Positions 9,059 to 17,299 of a stretch of DNA of 45,747 bases are shown here, piece after piece. Position 1 is the first letter of the stretch; each line of letters opens with the position of its first letter. The translations under genes and the position numbers were made by a program. The notes under the pieces are model-generated. The model saw nothing but the letters and a program-made list of their open reading frames with translations. It was not told the DNA's origin and made no database searches. This DNA is from DATMTS01 sp035564555 (GTDB lineage Bacteria; Actinomycetota; Actinomycetes; Actinomycetales; Microbacteriaceae): NCBI GenBank assembly GCA_035564555.1, contig DATMTS010000042.1:1-45747 (forward strand), read 5' to 3'.

Positions 9059-10216
9059 TCAACTCGAATACGCGCTGTTCTCATGCACGTAGTCGTGCGT
9101 GAGGTCGTTGGTGAGGATCGTGGCCTCCGTGTCGCCCGCGTGCAGATCGATCACGATCGAAACGGCGCGGGGGGTGAGATCGACGAGCTCGCGGGGCTCG
9201 TCGGGCTCGCCGGCGCGGCACACCTGCACTCCGTTGAATGACACGTCGATGCCGTACGGGTCGAATTGCGCGTCCGTGGTGCCCACCGCGGCCAGCACCC
9301 GGCCCCAGTTCGGATCGTTGCCGAAGATCGCCGCCTTGAACAGGTTGCTGCGCGACACCGCGCGACCGACTGCGACGGCCTCGTCTTCGGTGGCCGCCCC
9401 GCGCACCCGGATGGCGATGTCGTGAGCCGCTCCTTCTGCGTCGGCCTGCAACTGAAGGGCGAGGTCGGCGCAGACGGCGGTGAGGGCCTCGGTGAACGCT
9501 GCCGATTGCGGCTGCACGCCGCTCGCCCCCGAGCAGAGCAGAGCCACCGTGTCGTTCGTGGACATGCATCCGTCGGAGTCGAGACGATCGAACGTCACGC
9601 GGGTCGCTGCACGCAGTGCCGCGTCGAGTTCGGCCGAGGTGCAGACTGCATCGGTGGTGATCACCACGAGCATGGTGGCAAGCCCGGGCGCCAGCATACC
9701 GGCCCCCTTCGCCATTCCGCCGACGGTCCAGCCGTCGGCAATCACGGACGCCTGTTTCGGATGACTGTCGGTGGTCATGATGGCCTGCGCGGCGGCCAGA
9801 CCGCCTTCATCGTCGGCGCTGAGTCCTGCTGCCGCACCGCGCACTCCGGCGCGAAGCAGGTCGACGTCGAGCTGGTCGCCGATCAGGCCGGTCGAGCACA
9901 CCAGCACGTCGCCCGCGGAGGCGTCCAGAGCCGCGGCGACCGCCTCGGCCGTGGCGTGCGTCACTTGGAAGCCGACCGCTCCGGTGTAGCAGTTGGCGCC
10001 GCCGGAGTTGAGCACGATCGCCTCGACCGTGCCGTCGGCGACGGCCTGCTCGCTCCAGAGAACGGGATTGGCTTTGCACCTGTTGCTGGTGAACACGGCG
10101 GCCGCCGTGTGCACGGGGCCGAGGTTGTGCACCAGGGCGAGGTCGCGGTCACCGCTCGACTTCAAACCGGCGACGGCGCCCGCCGCCCTGAAACCCCGCG
10201 CCGCTGTCACGCTCAC
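9059..10216 (-). CDS. argJ: Glutamate N-acetyltransferase / amino-acid acetyltransferase
   Basis: Transfers acetyl from N-acetylornithine to glutamate (the cyclic pathway) and in many bacteria also uses acetyl-CoA. The proenzyme has 385 residues. Self-cleavage is predicted between Ala180 and Thr181 in KGAGMLAPGLATMLV, with Thr181 becoming the nucleophile of the beta chain. The start is GTG at 10214-10216, overlapping the argC stop as GTGA. Whether it is bifunctional cannot be read from the sequence. No argA or argE is needed inside the operon if this enzyme recycles acetyl. Confidence 0.96.
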   Translation of the reverse strand: MSVTAARGFRAAGAVAGLKSSGDRDLALVHNLGPVHTAAAVFTSNRCKANPVLWSEQAVADGTVEAIVLNSGGANCYTGAVGFQVTHATAEAVAAALDASAGDVLVCSTGLIGDQLDVDLLRAGVRGAAAGLSADDEGGLAAAQAIMTTDSHPKQASVIADGWTVGGMAKGAGMLAPGLATMLVVITTDAVCTSAELDAALRAATRVTFDRLDSDGCMSTNDTVALLCSGASGVQPQSAAFTEALTAVCADLALQLQADAEGAAHDIAIRVRGAATEDEAVAVGRAVSRSNLFKAAIFGNDPNWGRVLAAVGTTDAQFDPYGIDVSFNGVQVCRAGEPDEPRELVDLTPRAVSIVIDLHAGDTEATILTNDLTHDYVHENSAYSS

Positions 10217-11256
10217 GGTGCTACTCCGTTCGTGGTCAGCCCGGTGGTTTCCTCGAACCCGAGCGCGATGTTGGCGGACTGCACTGCCGCCCCGGCGGTG
10301 CCCTTCACGAGGTTGTCCATCGCGATCACCGCGACAACCCGGCCGGCATCGTGGTCAACCGTCACACCGATCAGCGCCGTGTTCGCACCGACGACGTCGG
10401 CGGTTCGCGGGAAGGCGCCCGGCGGCAGCAGTTGCACGAACGGCTCGCCGTCGTAGGCCTGCTGCCACGCGTCTCGCACGGCCGCGGGAGTCGCACCCGG
10501 TGCGAGCCGGGCGGTGACGGTGGCCAGGATTCCGCGTGACATCGGCACGAGCACGGGAGTGAATGAGATCGTTGGATCCGTTGCGCCCGCCAGGCGCAGG
10601 TTCTGCGCGATCTCCGGTATGTGCCGATGTGTTCCGCCGACCGCATACGGCGTGGCGGAGCCGAGGATCTCGCTGGCCAGATACATGGTCTTCAGATTCT
10701 TGCCGGCTCCGGAGGGGCCGACGGCGAGCATCGCAACGATATCGCGCTGGTCGATGACGCCCGCATGGATGCCCGGCGCGATGGCTAGAGAGACGGCGCT
10801 TGCGTTGCATCCCGGTGCGGCGATGTGTGTGGCGTGAGCGAGCTCGTCGCGCAGCTTGCCGGATGCCGTGGGCAGTTCGGGCACGCCGTACGTCCAGGCG
10901 CCGTGGTACTCACCGCCGTAGAACCGCGCCCAGTCTGCTGGGTCGCTCAACCGGTGGTCGGCGCCGCAGTCGATCACCAGCGTGCCGCTGGGGAGCTTGT
11001 CGGTGACGGCACCGGAAGCACCGTGCGGTAGCGCGAGGAACACCACGTCGTGGTCCGCGAGGATCTGCGCAGTGGTCTCTTGCAGCGTCAGATGGTTCAG
11101 CGAACGCAGATGCGGCTGGTGCTCGACGAGCGGATGACCAGCGTTGGCGCCGGCGGTGACGGTGGTGACCTCGAATTCGGGGTGGCCTGCGAGAAGTCGC
11201 AGCACTTCACCGCCGGCGTAGCCTGATGCGCCGGCGACGGCGACCTTCAGCGACAT
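10213..11256 (-). CDS. argC: N-acetyl-gamma-glutamyl-phosphate reductase
   Basis: NADPH-dependent reduction of N-acetylglutamyl phosphate to the semialdehyde. The 347 residues have a Rossmann start (VAGASGYAGGE, 7-17), the catalytic cysteine in APGCNASA (Cys150) and GGTHRHIPEI (207-216) with the active-site histidine. It is the first enzyme gene of the arg operon. The ATG is preceded by AAGG with 7 nt spacing. A 167-nt leader carrying a short arginine-rich ORF lies between the predicted promoter and this gene. Confidence 0.97.
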   Translation of the reverse strand: MSLKVAVAGASGYAGGEVLRLLAGHPEFEVTTVTAGANAGHPLVEHQPHLRSLNHLTLQETTAQILADHDVVFLALPHGASGAVTDKLPSGTLVIDCGADHRLSDPADWARFYGGEYHGAWTYGVPELPTASGKLRDELAHATHIAAPGCNASAVSLAIAPGIHAGVIDQRDIVAMLAVGPSGAGKNLKTMYLASEILGSATPYAVGGTHRHIPEIAQNLRLAGATDPTISFTPVLVPMSRGILATVTARLAPGATPAAVRDAWQQAYDGEPFVQLLPPGAFPRTADVVGANTALIGVTVDHDAGRVVAVIAMDNLVKGTAGAAVQSANIALGFEETTGLTTNGVAP

Positions 11257-11294
11257 GTTCCTACCTTATTGAGATGGACGACGGGTCGGATGAC

Positions 11295-11340
11295 GGCGAC
11301 GCCCAAGCGCGGCTACACGGCCGTGCGAGGGAGCGTCGCC
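11295..11340 (-). other. Leader stem-loop between the Arg-rich ORF and argC
   Basis: Minus strand: GGCGACGC (11333-11340) and GCGTCGCC (11295-11302) form a perfect 8-bp stem with a 30-nt loop containing the small palindrome CACGGCCGTG. The left arm overlaps the last base of the leader-ORF stop codon. CGACGC also occurs inside the ORF at its Arg20-Arg21 codons, so the same right arm has two possible partners. There is no T tract, so it is not a canonical terminator; the argC ribosome site is 34 nt further on. Confidence 0.4.
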
Positions 11341-11423
11341 TAGATTCGGCGCGCGCCCATGCGTCGGCGCAGCAGGCTGGTCGCGCGGACCAGTGCCAGA
11401 TCGGTGCGCCGGGTGCAGAACAT
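11340..11423 (-). CDS. Candidate arginine-rich leader peptide upstream of argC
   Basis: A 27-codon ORF: ATG at 11421-11423, TAG at 11340-11342, with 8 arginines (positions 5, 6, 13, 19-21, 25, 26), including a run of three and a pair just before the stop. A -10 hexamer TAGGCT lies exactly 7 nt before the ATG, so transcription could begin on the start codon. A second in-frame ATG two codons upstream falls between the -10 and the predicted transcription start. The position ahead of an arginine operon that lacks argR suggests translation-sensed attenuation. Caution: out-of-frame ORFs in GC-rich DNA are often arginine-rich, and I know of no described homologue. Confidence 0.45.
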   Translation of the reverse strand: MFCTRRTDLALVRATSLLRRRMGARRI

Positions 11424-11430
11424 GCGCATG

Positions 11431-11459
11431 AGCCTACCGTGATATCGCCCGCCTGTGCC
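11431..11459 (-). promoter_or_regulatory. Predicted argC operon promoter
   Basis: Minus-strand GGCACA (11454-11459), a 17-nt spacer and TAGGCT (11431-11436) form a reasonable promoter, placing the start at about 11423. Directly downstream is the perfect palindrome CATGCGCATG (11421-11430), which covers the predicted start. It vaguely resembles actinobacterial ARG boxes, so an ArgR operator is an alternative to, or an addition to, leader-peptide control. Confidence 0.5.
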
Positions 11460-11465
11460 AATCGG

Positions 11466-14000
11466 TCACTCGCGCACGCTCGCGCCGAACAGCTCTTTCG
11501 CGTGTGCGGCGCCGGCGAGCTTGGCCTCGCTGGCCTCGGCGGCGGTCAGTGTGCGGTCGGGGGCGCGGAAGCGCAAAGCGAAGGTCAGGCTTTTGGATCC
11601 CGCTGCGATGCCGCTGCCGCGGTAGTCATCGACGAGGCGCGTGTGTTCGAGCAGCGAACCCGCGGCCGACACCACAGCAGCCTGCACATCGGCGGCCGGA
11701 ACTGCGACCGGCACCACGAGCGACAGGTCCTGCGTCGCAGCGGGGAAGGTGTCGATCGGCCGCACCGTCGGCTCGTGCGGCGCCAGGGCGATCACGGCGT
11801 CGAGGTCGAGCTCGAATACCCCGACGACCCGGGGCAGGTCGGCCTGCTCGGCCAAGGCGGGCAGCAGTTCGCCGGCGTGGCCGACGACGCTCTCGCCACC
11901 AGCGCTGACAGCGACGACCTCGGCTGCACGACCGGGATGCAGCGCCTGGTGCGAGCCCTTCCTGACTCGCAGTTCGATGCCGACGGCCAGAGCGATCTGC
12001 TGCACGGCGTCGAGGGAGTCGACGATCCCGGCGGGCACCGCGGGTCGGCCCGGTTGCTTGGCGATCGCATCGCCCAGGTAGAGCCCGCCGACATGGCGCG
12101 GCTGCGGCGGGATGCCGCGATTCAATTCCGCGAGCACCTCGGCGTTCGGGAGCGCCCCACCGACCGGCAGCGATTCGCTGCCGTAGGCGCGGCCTCGCTC
12201 GGGGGTGAAGACGGCGCCGATCTCGAACAGGGCGAGATCGGTGAGCCCGCGTGAGAGGTTGCGCTGTGCGATCTCGATGAGTCCGGGAAGCAACGAGGTG
12301 CGCAGGTACGGCCTGTTGGCGTCCATCGGGTTCGCGACGCGCACGGCTGAAACCGCCTGCTCCTGCGCCGAGCCGAAGACGTCGTTCTGACGCTGGTTCA
12401 CGAACGGGTCGGCGAGCACCTCGGTCGAGCCTGCGACGGCCAGCGCCTGTGCGACCGCGCTGCGCAGTCGCTGGAGTCGAGTCAGGCCGCGACCGGGTGG
12501 GGCGACCGGCAACACCGACGGGATCCGGTCATACCCGACGATGCGCGCGACCTCTTCGGCCAACGCGGACTTGTCGGTCAGGTCGGGTCGCCAGCTCGGC
12601 GGCGTCACCAGCCAGCCCTCGTCGGTCTGCTGGATGTCTCCGCCGATCTCGGCGAGCGAGGTGACGACCTCGTGCGGGGTGAACTCGACGCCGATCAGAT
12701 CGGAGACGTACTGGGCGGGCAGCGCAACGGCATCCGGATCGGCCGCCGTGTGATGCGCGGATCCGAGCCGGTCGGCCGTGCCGCCGGCAAGCTGCTCGAG
12801 CAGTTGCACGACGCGCGCAGCAGCGACCCGCGCGACGCGTGGGTCGACGCCGCGTTCGAACCGCTTGGCCGCCTCGGAGGGCAGCTTGTGCCTGCGGGCG
12901 GAGCGCGCGACCGTGACCGGGTCGAAGTTGGCCGCCTCGACCAGCACGTTCCTGGTGTCGGGCCCGATCTCGGTCGCTGCGCCGCCCATCACGCCGGCGA
13001 TGCCGATCGCGGCGCCGTCGTCCGCGATCACGAGGTCTTGCGGGTCGAGTTCGCGCGTGACGTCGTCGAGTGTGACGATCGTCTCGCCCGGCTTCGCACG
13101 CCTCACCGTGATGCCGCCGGTCAACTTGTCGAGATCGTAGCCGTGCGTCGGCTGACCGAGCTCGAGCATCACGTAGTTGGTGATGTCGACGACGACCGAG
13201 ATGGCTCGGATTCCGGCGAGCTTGAGTCGCGCGATCATCCACGGCGGGGTCGGCGCACTCGGATCGACCCCGCGCACGACGCGGGTCACGAACACGGTCG
13301 AGCCGATGCGGCCGCGGATCGGCTCCCGATCGTCGATGACGACCGGGAATCCGGCCGCGTCGTCGCCGACCGGCACGGCAGCGGCAGGGTCGCGGAAGGC
13401 GGCTCCGGTGGAATGCGCGTATTCGCGCGCGATGCCGCGGATCGAGAACGCGTAGCCGCGATCCGGGGTGACGTTGACCTCGACGGCCGAATCGTCCAGC
13501 CCGAGCAGGGAGACGGCATCCGTGCCGACCTCGGGGTCGATACCGAGTGTCGCCAGGCGCAGGATGCCGTCGTGCTCCTCGCCGAGTCCGAGTTCACGCA
13601 CCGAGGCGATCATGCCGTCGGACACATGACCGTACGTCTTGCGCGCTGCGATGGGGAACGGGCCCGGAAGCACCGCACCGGGCAGGGTCACCACGACCTT
13701 GTCGCCCGCGATGAAGTTGTGAGCACCGCACACGATGCCGCGCACGTCGTCGCCCCCGTCTGCGGCGCGTTCGCCCTCGGGAGCGACGCGGACCCGGCAC
13801 CAGCGAATGGTCTTGCCGTTCGACTGCGGCTCATCGACGAACTCGAGCACCTGCCCGACGACGATCGGACCGGACAGCTCGAAGCGATGGACGTCTTCCT
13901 CTTCGAGACCGACCTTCACGAGCGCCGCGTGCACATCTTCCGGTGTCGAACCGGGCTCGACGTCGACGAACTCGGCGAGCCAGCTCAGCGGGACGCGCAT
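11466..14000 (-). CDS. pheT: Phenylalanyl-tRNA synthetase beta subunit
   Basis: Large subunit of the (alpha-beta)2 class II PheRS, charging tRNA-Phe. The 844 residues show the full bacterial layout: an N-terminal EMAP/OB-type tRNA-binding domain (about 40-155), B3/B4 editing domain (about 215-395), B5 (about 410-485), the catalytic-like core, and a C-terminal ferredoxin-like anticodon-binding domain (about 750-844, ending in RFRAPDRTLTAAE and KELFGASVRE). The ATG shares its A with the pheS stop (TGATG), so alpha and beta subunits are translationally coupled and made in equal amounts. Confidence 0.97.
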   Translation of the reverse strand: MRVPLSWLAEFVDVEPGSTPEDVHAALVKVGLEEEDVHRFELSGPIVVGQVLEFVDEPQSNGKTIRWCRVRVAPEGERAADGGDDVRGIVCGAHNFIAGDKVVVTLPGAVLPGPFPIAARKTYGHVSDGMIASVRELGLGEEHDGILRLATLGIDPEVGTDAVSLLGLDDSAVEVNVTPDRGYAFSIRGIAREYAHSTGAAFRDPAAAVPVGDDAAGFPVVIDDREPIRGRIGSTVFVTRVVRGVDPSAPTPPWMIARLKLAGIRAISVVVDITNYVMLELGQPTHGYDLDKLTGGITVRRAKPGETIVTLDDVTRELDPQDLVIADDGAAIGIAGVMGGAATEIGPDTRNVLVEAANFDPVTVARSARRHKLPSEAAKRFERGVDPRVARVAAARVVQLLEQLAGGTADRLGSAHHTAADPDAVALPAQYVSDLIGVEFTPHEVVTSLAEIGGDIQQTDEGWLVTPPSWRPDLTDKSALAEEVARIVGYDRIPSVLPVAPPGRGLTRLQRLRSAVAQALAVAGSTEVLADPFVNQRQNDVFGSAQEQAVSAVRVANPMDANRPYLRTSLLPGLIEIAQRNLSRGLTDLALFEIGAVFTPERGRAYGSESLPVGGALPNAEVLAELNRGIPPQPRHVGGLYLGDAIAKQPGRPAVPAGIVDSLDAVQQIALAVGIELRVRKGSHQALHPGRAAEVVAVSAGGESVVGHAGELLPALAEQADLPRVVGVFELDLDAVIALAPHEPTVRPIDTFPAATQDLSLVVPVAVPAADVQAAVVSAAGSLLEHTRLVDDYRGSGIAAGSKSLTFALRFRAPDRTLTAAEASEAKLAGAAHAKELFGASVRE

Positions 14001-15055
14001 CAGACCACCATTCCGAACTGCTGGGAGAACCGGATATCGCCTTCGAGGAAATCGCGCATGTCGCTCAGGTCGTAGCGGAACTGCAGCGTGCGCTCGATCC
14101 CCATGCCGAACGCGAATCCGGAGTACTCATCGGGATCGACGCCGGCCGAGCGGAGCACGTTCGGATTGACCATGCCGCAGCCGCCCCACTCCACCCAACG
14201 CGCGCCGCCCTTGGCGTTCGGCTGCCAGACATCCATCTCGGCGCTCGGCTCGGTGAACGGGAAGTAGTTCGGACGCAGCCGGATCTTCGCCTCGTCGCCG
14301 AACATGGCACGCGCGAAGTGCTCGAGCGTGCCGCGCAGGTGCGCCATCGTCAGGCCCTTGTCGACGGCGATGCCCTCGACCTGGCTGAACACCGGCAAGT
14401 GCGTGGCGTCGAGTTCGTCGGTGCGGTAGGTGCGGCCCGGCGCGATCACGTAGACGGGCAGGTCGCGCTCGAGAAGTGAGCGGATCTGCACGGGAGAGGT
14501 ATGCGTGCGCAGCACCAGGTGCGACGACGTCGGCGCGACGAAGAAGGTGTCTTGCATGGCGCGCGCCGGGTGGTCTTCATCGAAGTTCAGCGCGTCGAAG
14601 TTGAACCACTCGTTCTCGAGTTCGGGGCCTTCGGCGACCTCCCATCCCATGCCGACGAAGATGTCGGCGATCCGCTCCTGCAAGAGCGACAGCGGATGCC
14701 GCGCCCCGGCACGCCGACGGGTCGGCACGGCCGTGACGTCGAGCGTCTCGTCGGCGAGTCGCCGGTCGGCTTCGGCAGCCTCGATGTCTGCTTCGCGAGC
14801 TGCGAACGCCTGAGCGACGCGAGCCCGGGCCTGCCCGACGAGTTTGCCGAGCGCCGCTTTGCGCTCGACCGGCACCGACCGCAGGGATGCGTTGAGGCGC
14901 GCCAGCGTGGAGTGCTCCCCGGTGTGCTCCGCCCGCACGGTCTTGAGTGCGCCGGAGTCCGCGGCGGCGGAGATCGCGGCGAGCGCGGCGTCGACGGCGG
15001 CCTGCACGACAGGTTCGGAGATCGCGGTTTCCGCGGATACGGTGGGTTCAGGCAT
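14000..15055 (-). CDS. pheS: Phenylalanyl-tRNA synthetase alpha subunit
   Basis: Catalytic subunit of PheRS, 351 residues. The N-terminal ~100 residues are the coiled-coil tRNA-binding arm. Class II motif 2 lies around ENEWFNFDALNFDEDHPAR, and motif 3 near the C-terminus (FAFGMGIERTLQFRYDLSD). The ATG at 15053-15055 follows a TAGACT -10 by 8 nt, so the mRNA has almost no leader. Attenuation by a Phe leader peptide, known for enterobacterial pheST, is therefore not possible here. The start lacks a Shine-Dalgarno. Co-transcribed with pheT. Confidence 0.97.
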   Translation of the reverse strand: MPEPTVSAETAISEPVVQAAVDAALAAISAAADSGALKTVRAEHTGEHSTLARLNASLRSVPVERKAALGKLVGQARARVAQAFAAREADIEAAEADRRLADETLDVTAVPTRRRAGARHPLSLLQERIADIFVGMGWEVAEGPELENEWFNFDALNFDEDHPARAMQDTFFVAPTSSHLVLRTHTSPVQIRSLLERDLPVYVIAPGRTYRTDELDATHLPVFSQVEGIAVDKGLTMAHLRGTLEHFARAMFGDEAKIRLRPNYFPFTEPSAEMDVWQPNAKGGARWVEWGGCGMVNPNVLRSAGVDPDEYSGFAFGMGIERTLQFRYDLSDMRDFLEGDIRFSQQFGMVV

Positions 15056-15063
15056 AGGTCACA

Positions 15064-15092
15064 AGTCTATCCGGGGTGCGGATAGGCGTTAA
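15064..15092 (-). promoter_or_regulatory. pheST promoter
   Basis: Minus-strand TTAACG (15087-15092), a 17-nt spacer, TAGACT (15064-15069). Transcription would begin within about two bases of the pheS ATG. The spacer is occupied by an inverted repeat listed separately. Confidence 0.6.
15067..15085 (-). promoter_or_regulatory. Inverted repeat inside the pheST promoter spacer
   Basis: CTATCCG and CGGATAG are perfect 7-bp arms around a 5-nt centre, filling the gap between -35 and -10. A repressor bound here would block the promoter. Alternatively it is part of a terminator of the upstream methyltransferase transcript (stop at 15156), though no T tract follows. Confidence 0.45.
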
Positions 15093-15155
15093 CGAACGGA
15101 CCGCTGCTGGCGTTCGCACGAGGTGCGGACGTTTCGGCTGCGTCCCCGGACCGGA

Positions 15156-15956
15156 TCAGGAACGGTGCGCGAACGCGGACTCATACAGGCACACCGAGGC
15201 CGCCGTGGCGAGGTTCATCGATTCCGCCTTGCCGTAGATCGGCACCGTGATGGATCGGTCGGCGACAGCCAGGTCATCGTCGGTGAGGCCGTGCGCCTCG
15301 TTGCCGAACAACCAGGCGGTCGGTTGCGAGAGCACGCCGTCGACTCGTGCGCTCAGCAGGTCGTCTCCCTTCACATCTGCTGCGAGCAACTGGATGCCGT
15401 TGCCTCGGCAGCGCTCCGCGACGTCCGACAAGGTCGCTCCGATGGCGACCGGCAGGTGGAACAACGATCCCGTCGTCGAGCGCACCACCTTGGGATTGTA
15501 GAGATCGACGGTGCGCCCTGAGAAGATCACCGCATCCGCCCCGGCCGAGTCCGCCGCGCGCACGATCGTGCCGGCATTGCCCGGGTCGCGCACCTCTTCG
15601 AGCACCGCGATGAGCCGGGGCCGTGCGGCGAAGATGTCTTTGACAGCGGTCGGGAACTGTCGGCAGACGGCGACGAAACCTTGCGGGGTCACGGTGTCGG
15701 CCATCGTCTCGAGCACCTGCTCGGTGACGAATTCGACGTCGATGCCGGCCGTCGTCGCCCTTCGAGCCAGGTCGGGACGCCTCTCCAGTGCGGTCGGGGT
15801 GGCGAAGACGTCGACCAGCAACTCGGGCCGGTTCTCGAGCGCTTCGCCGACCGCTTGGGGTCCCTCCAGCAGGAAGAATCCGGTCTCGGCGCGGGCGGGT
15901 TTCTTGGCGAGTTTGGCCACGGCGCGCACGCGCGGCGAACGGGGGTTGTCGAGCAC
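15156..15956 (-). CDS. SpoU/TrmH-family RNA 2'-O-methyltransferase
   Basis: SAM-dependent SPOUT methyltransferase, 266 residues, probably acting on 23S rRNA. The N-terminal ~100 residues form an RNA-binding substrate domain (L30e-like). The catalytic part has the three SpoU motifs: EVRDPGNAGTIVRAADSAGA (about 120-139), NPKVVRSTTGSLFHLPV, and VPIYGKAESMNLATAASVCL at the C-terminus. M. tuberculosis places a gene called tsnR in this same slot between rplT and pheS. The target nucleotide cannot be inferred. The start is GTG at 15954-15956, right after the rplT terminator. A longer frame in another phase over this locus is a shadow. Confidence 0.9.
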   Translation of the reverse strand: MLDNPRSPRVRAVAKLAKKPARAETGFFLLEGPQAVGEALENRPELLVDVFATPTALERRPDLARRATTAGIDVEFVTEQVLETMADTVTPQGFVAVCRQFPTAVKDIFAARPRLIAVLEEVRDPGNAGTIVRAADSAGADAVIFSGRTVDLYNPKVVRSTTGSLFHLPVAIGATLSDVAERCRGNGIQLLAADVKGDDLLSARVDGVLSQPTAWLFGNEAHGLTDDDLAVADRSITVPIYGKAESMNLATAASVCLYESAFAHRS

Positions 15957-15983
15957 GCGCCCAGACTAACCCGATCAGCGGAA

Positions 15984-16040
15984 CAGACGACGAACGGGAC
16001 CCGGCGCGTGATGCGCCGGGTCCCGTTTCGGTGTCGTCTG
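15984..16040 (-). terminator. Terminator of infC-rpmI-rplT
   Basis: A perfect 15-bp stem (AACGGGACCCGGCGC and its complement, 15993-16007 with 16013-16027) with a 5-nt loop, enclosed by a second 8-bp pairing (CAGACGAC/GTCGTCTG). It begins 3 nt after the rplT stop codon. No long T tract, as is common for high-GC actinobacterial terminators. Confidence 0.85.
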
Positions 16041-16043
16041 TGC

Positions 16044-16436
16044 CTATGCCGCGGCGTCGCCCTTGGGCGCCGACGTGTCGGCGGGCAGCGCGGCCTTCGC
16101 CGACTCGACGAGAGCCGAGAAGGTGGCCGGCTCGTTCACTGCCAACTCGGCCAGGATACGACGGTCGACCTCGATGCCGGCCAGGTTCAGGCCCTGGATG
16201 AGCCGGTTGTAGGTCAGGCCGTTCTGGCGGCTCGCCGCATTGATGCGCTGAATCCACAGGCGACGGAAGTCGCCCTTGCGGGCACGGCGGTCACGGTAGC
16301 TGTAAACCAGCGAGTGGGTGACCTGCTCCTTGGCCTTGCGGTAGAGGCGCGACCGCTGGCCGCGATAGCCCTCGGCACGCTCCAGGATGACGCGACGCTT
16401 CTTGTGGGCGTTGACCGCCCTCTTGACTCTTGCCAT
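16044..16436 (-). CDS. rplT: 50S ribosomal protein L20
   Basis: Binds 23S rRNA early in 50S assembly. The 130 residues start MARVKRAVNAHKKRR and contain the typical YRGQRSRLYRKAKEQ, RDRRARKGDFRRLWIQRINAA and GLTYNRLIQGL blocks. The C-terminal 12-15 residues (ending TSAPKGDAAA) are a variable alanine-rich tail. The ATG at 16434-16436 is fixed by the conserved N-terminus; a longer frame extending to 16745 is rpmI DNA read out of phase. Third gene of infC-rpmI-rplT, 26 nt after rpmI. In other bacteria L20 represses this operon by binding its mRNA. Confidence 0.97.
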   Translation of the reverse strand: MARVKRAVNAHKKRRVILERAEGYRGQRSRLYRKAKEQVTHSLVYSYRDRRARKGDFRRLWIQRINAASRQNGLTYNRLIQGLNLAGIEVDRRILAELAVNEPATFSALVESAKAALPADTSAPKGDAAA

Positions 16437-16462
16437 TTCAGTGTTCCTTAAACGTCGGTCGG

Positions 16463-16656
16463 CTACTTGCCGAGAAGCTTCTTGGCGACCTTGGCGTCCA
16501 CCGCGGGAAGCACCTGGTCCTGGTTCAGTCGACGGGTGCGACGGCTGGACTTGAGCTCCAGGTGGTGACGCATTCCGGCCTGCTGCTTCATGACCTTGCC
16601 GCTGCCGGTGATCGTGAAGCGCTTCTTGGCCCCGGAGTGGGTCTTCTGCTTGGGCA

Positions 16657-16657
<1 letters not shown>
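16463..16657 (-). CDS. rpmI: 50S ribosomal protein L35
   Basis: 64-residue basic ribosomal protein with the family start MPKQKTHSGAKKRF, followed by a KSSRRTRRL block. The length is exactly typical. The ATG shares a base with the infC stop (TAATG) and the Shine-Dalgarno GGAGA lies inside the end of infC, so translation is coupled. Middle gene of the infC-rpmI-rplT operon. Confidence 0.97.
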
Positions 16658-17283
<626 letters not shown>

Positions 17284-17286
<3 letters not shown>

Positions 17287-17299
17287 GCGTTTCTCCTCT
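17284..17299 (-). promoter_or_regulatory. infC ribosome binding site and AUC start
   Basis: Minus strand AGAGGAG (17293-17299), spacer AAACGC, then ATC. The spacing is optimal for that ATC and for no conventional start codon. A rare AUC start makes initiation sensitive to IF-3 level. Confidence 0.8.

Noticed and set aside
11261..11461. 66-codon minus-strand ORF in the argC leader
   Set aside because: Different frame from the Arg-rich ORF, begins upstream of the predicted promoter start, and its peptide is Ala/Ser/Pro-rich without features.
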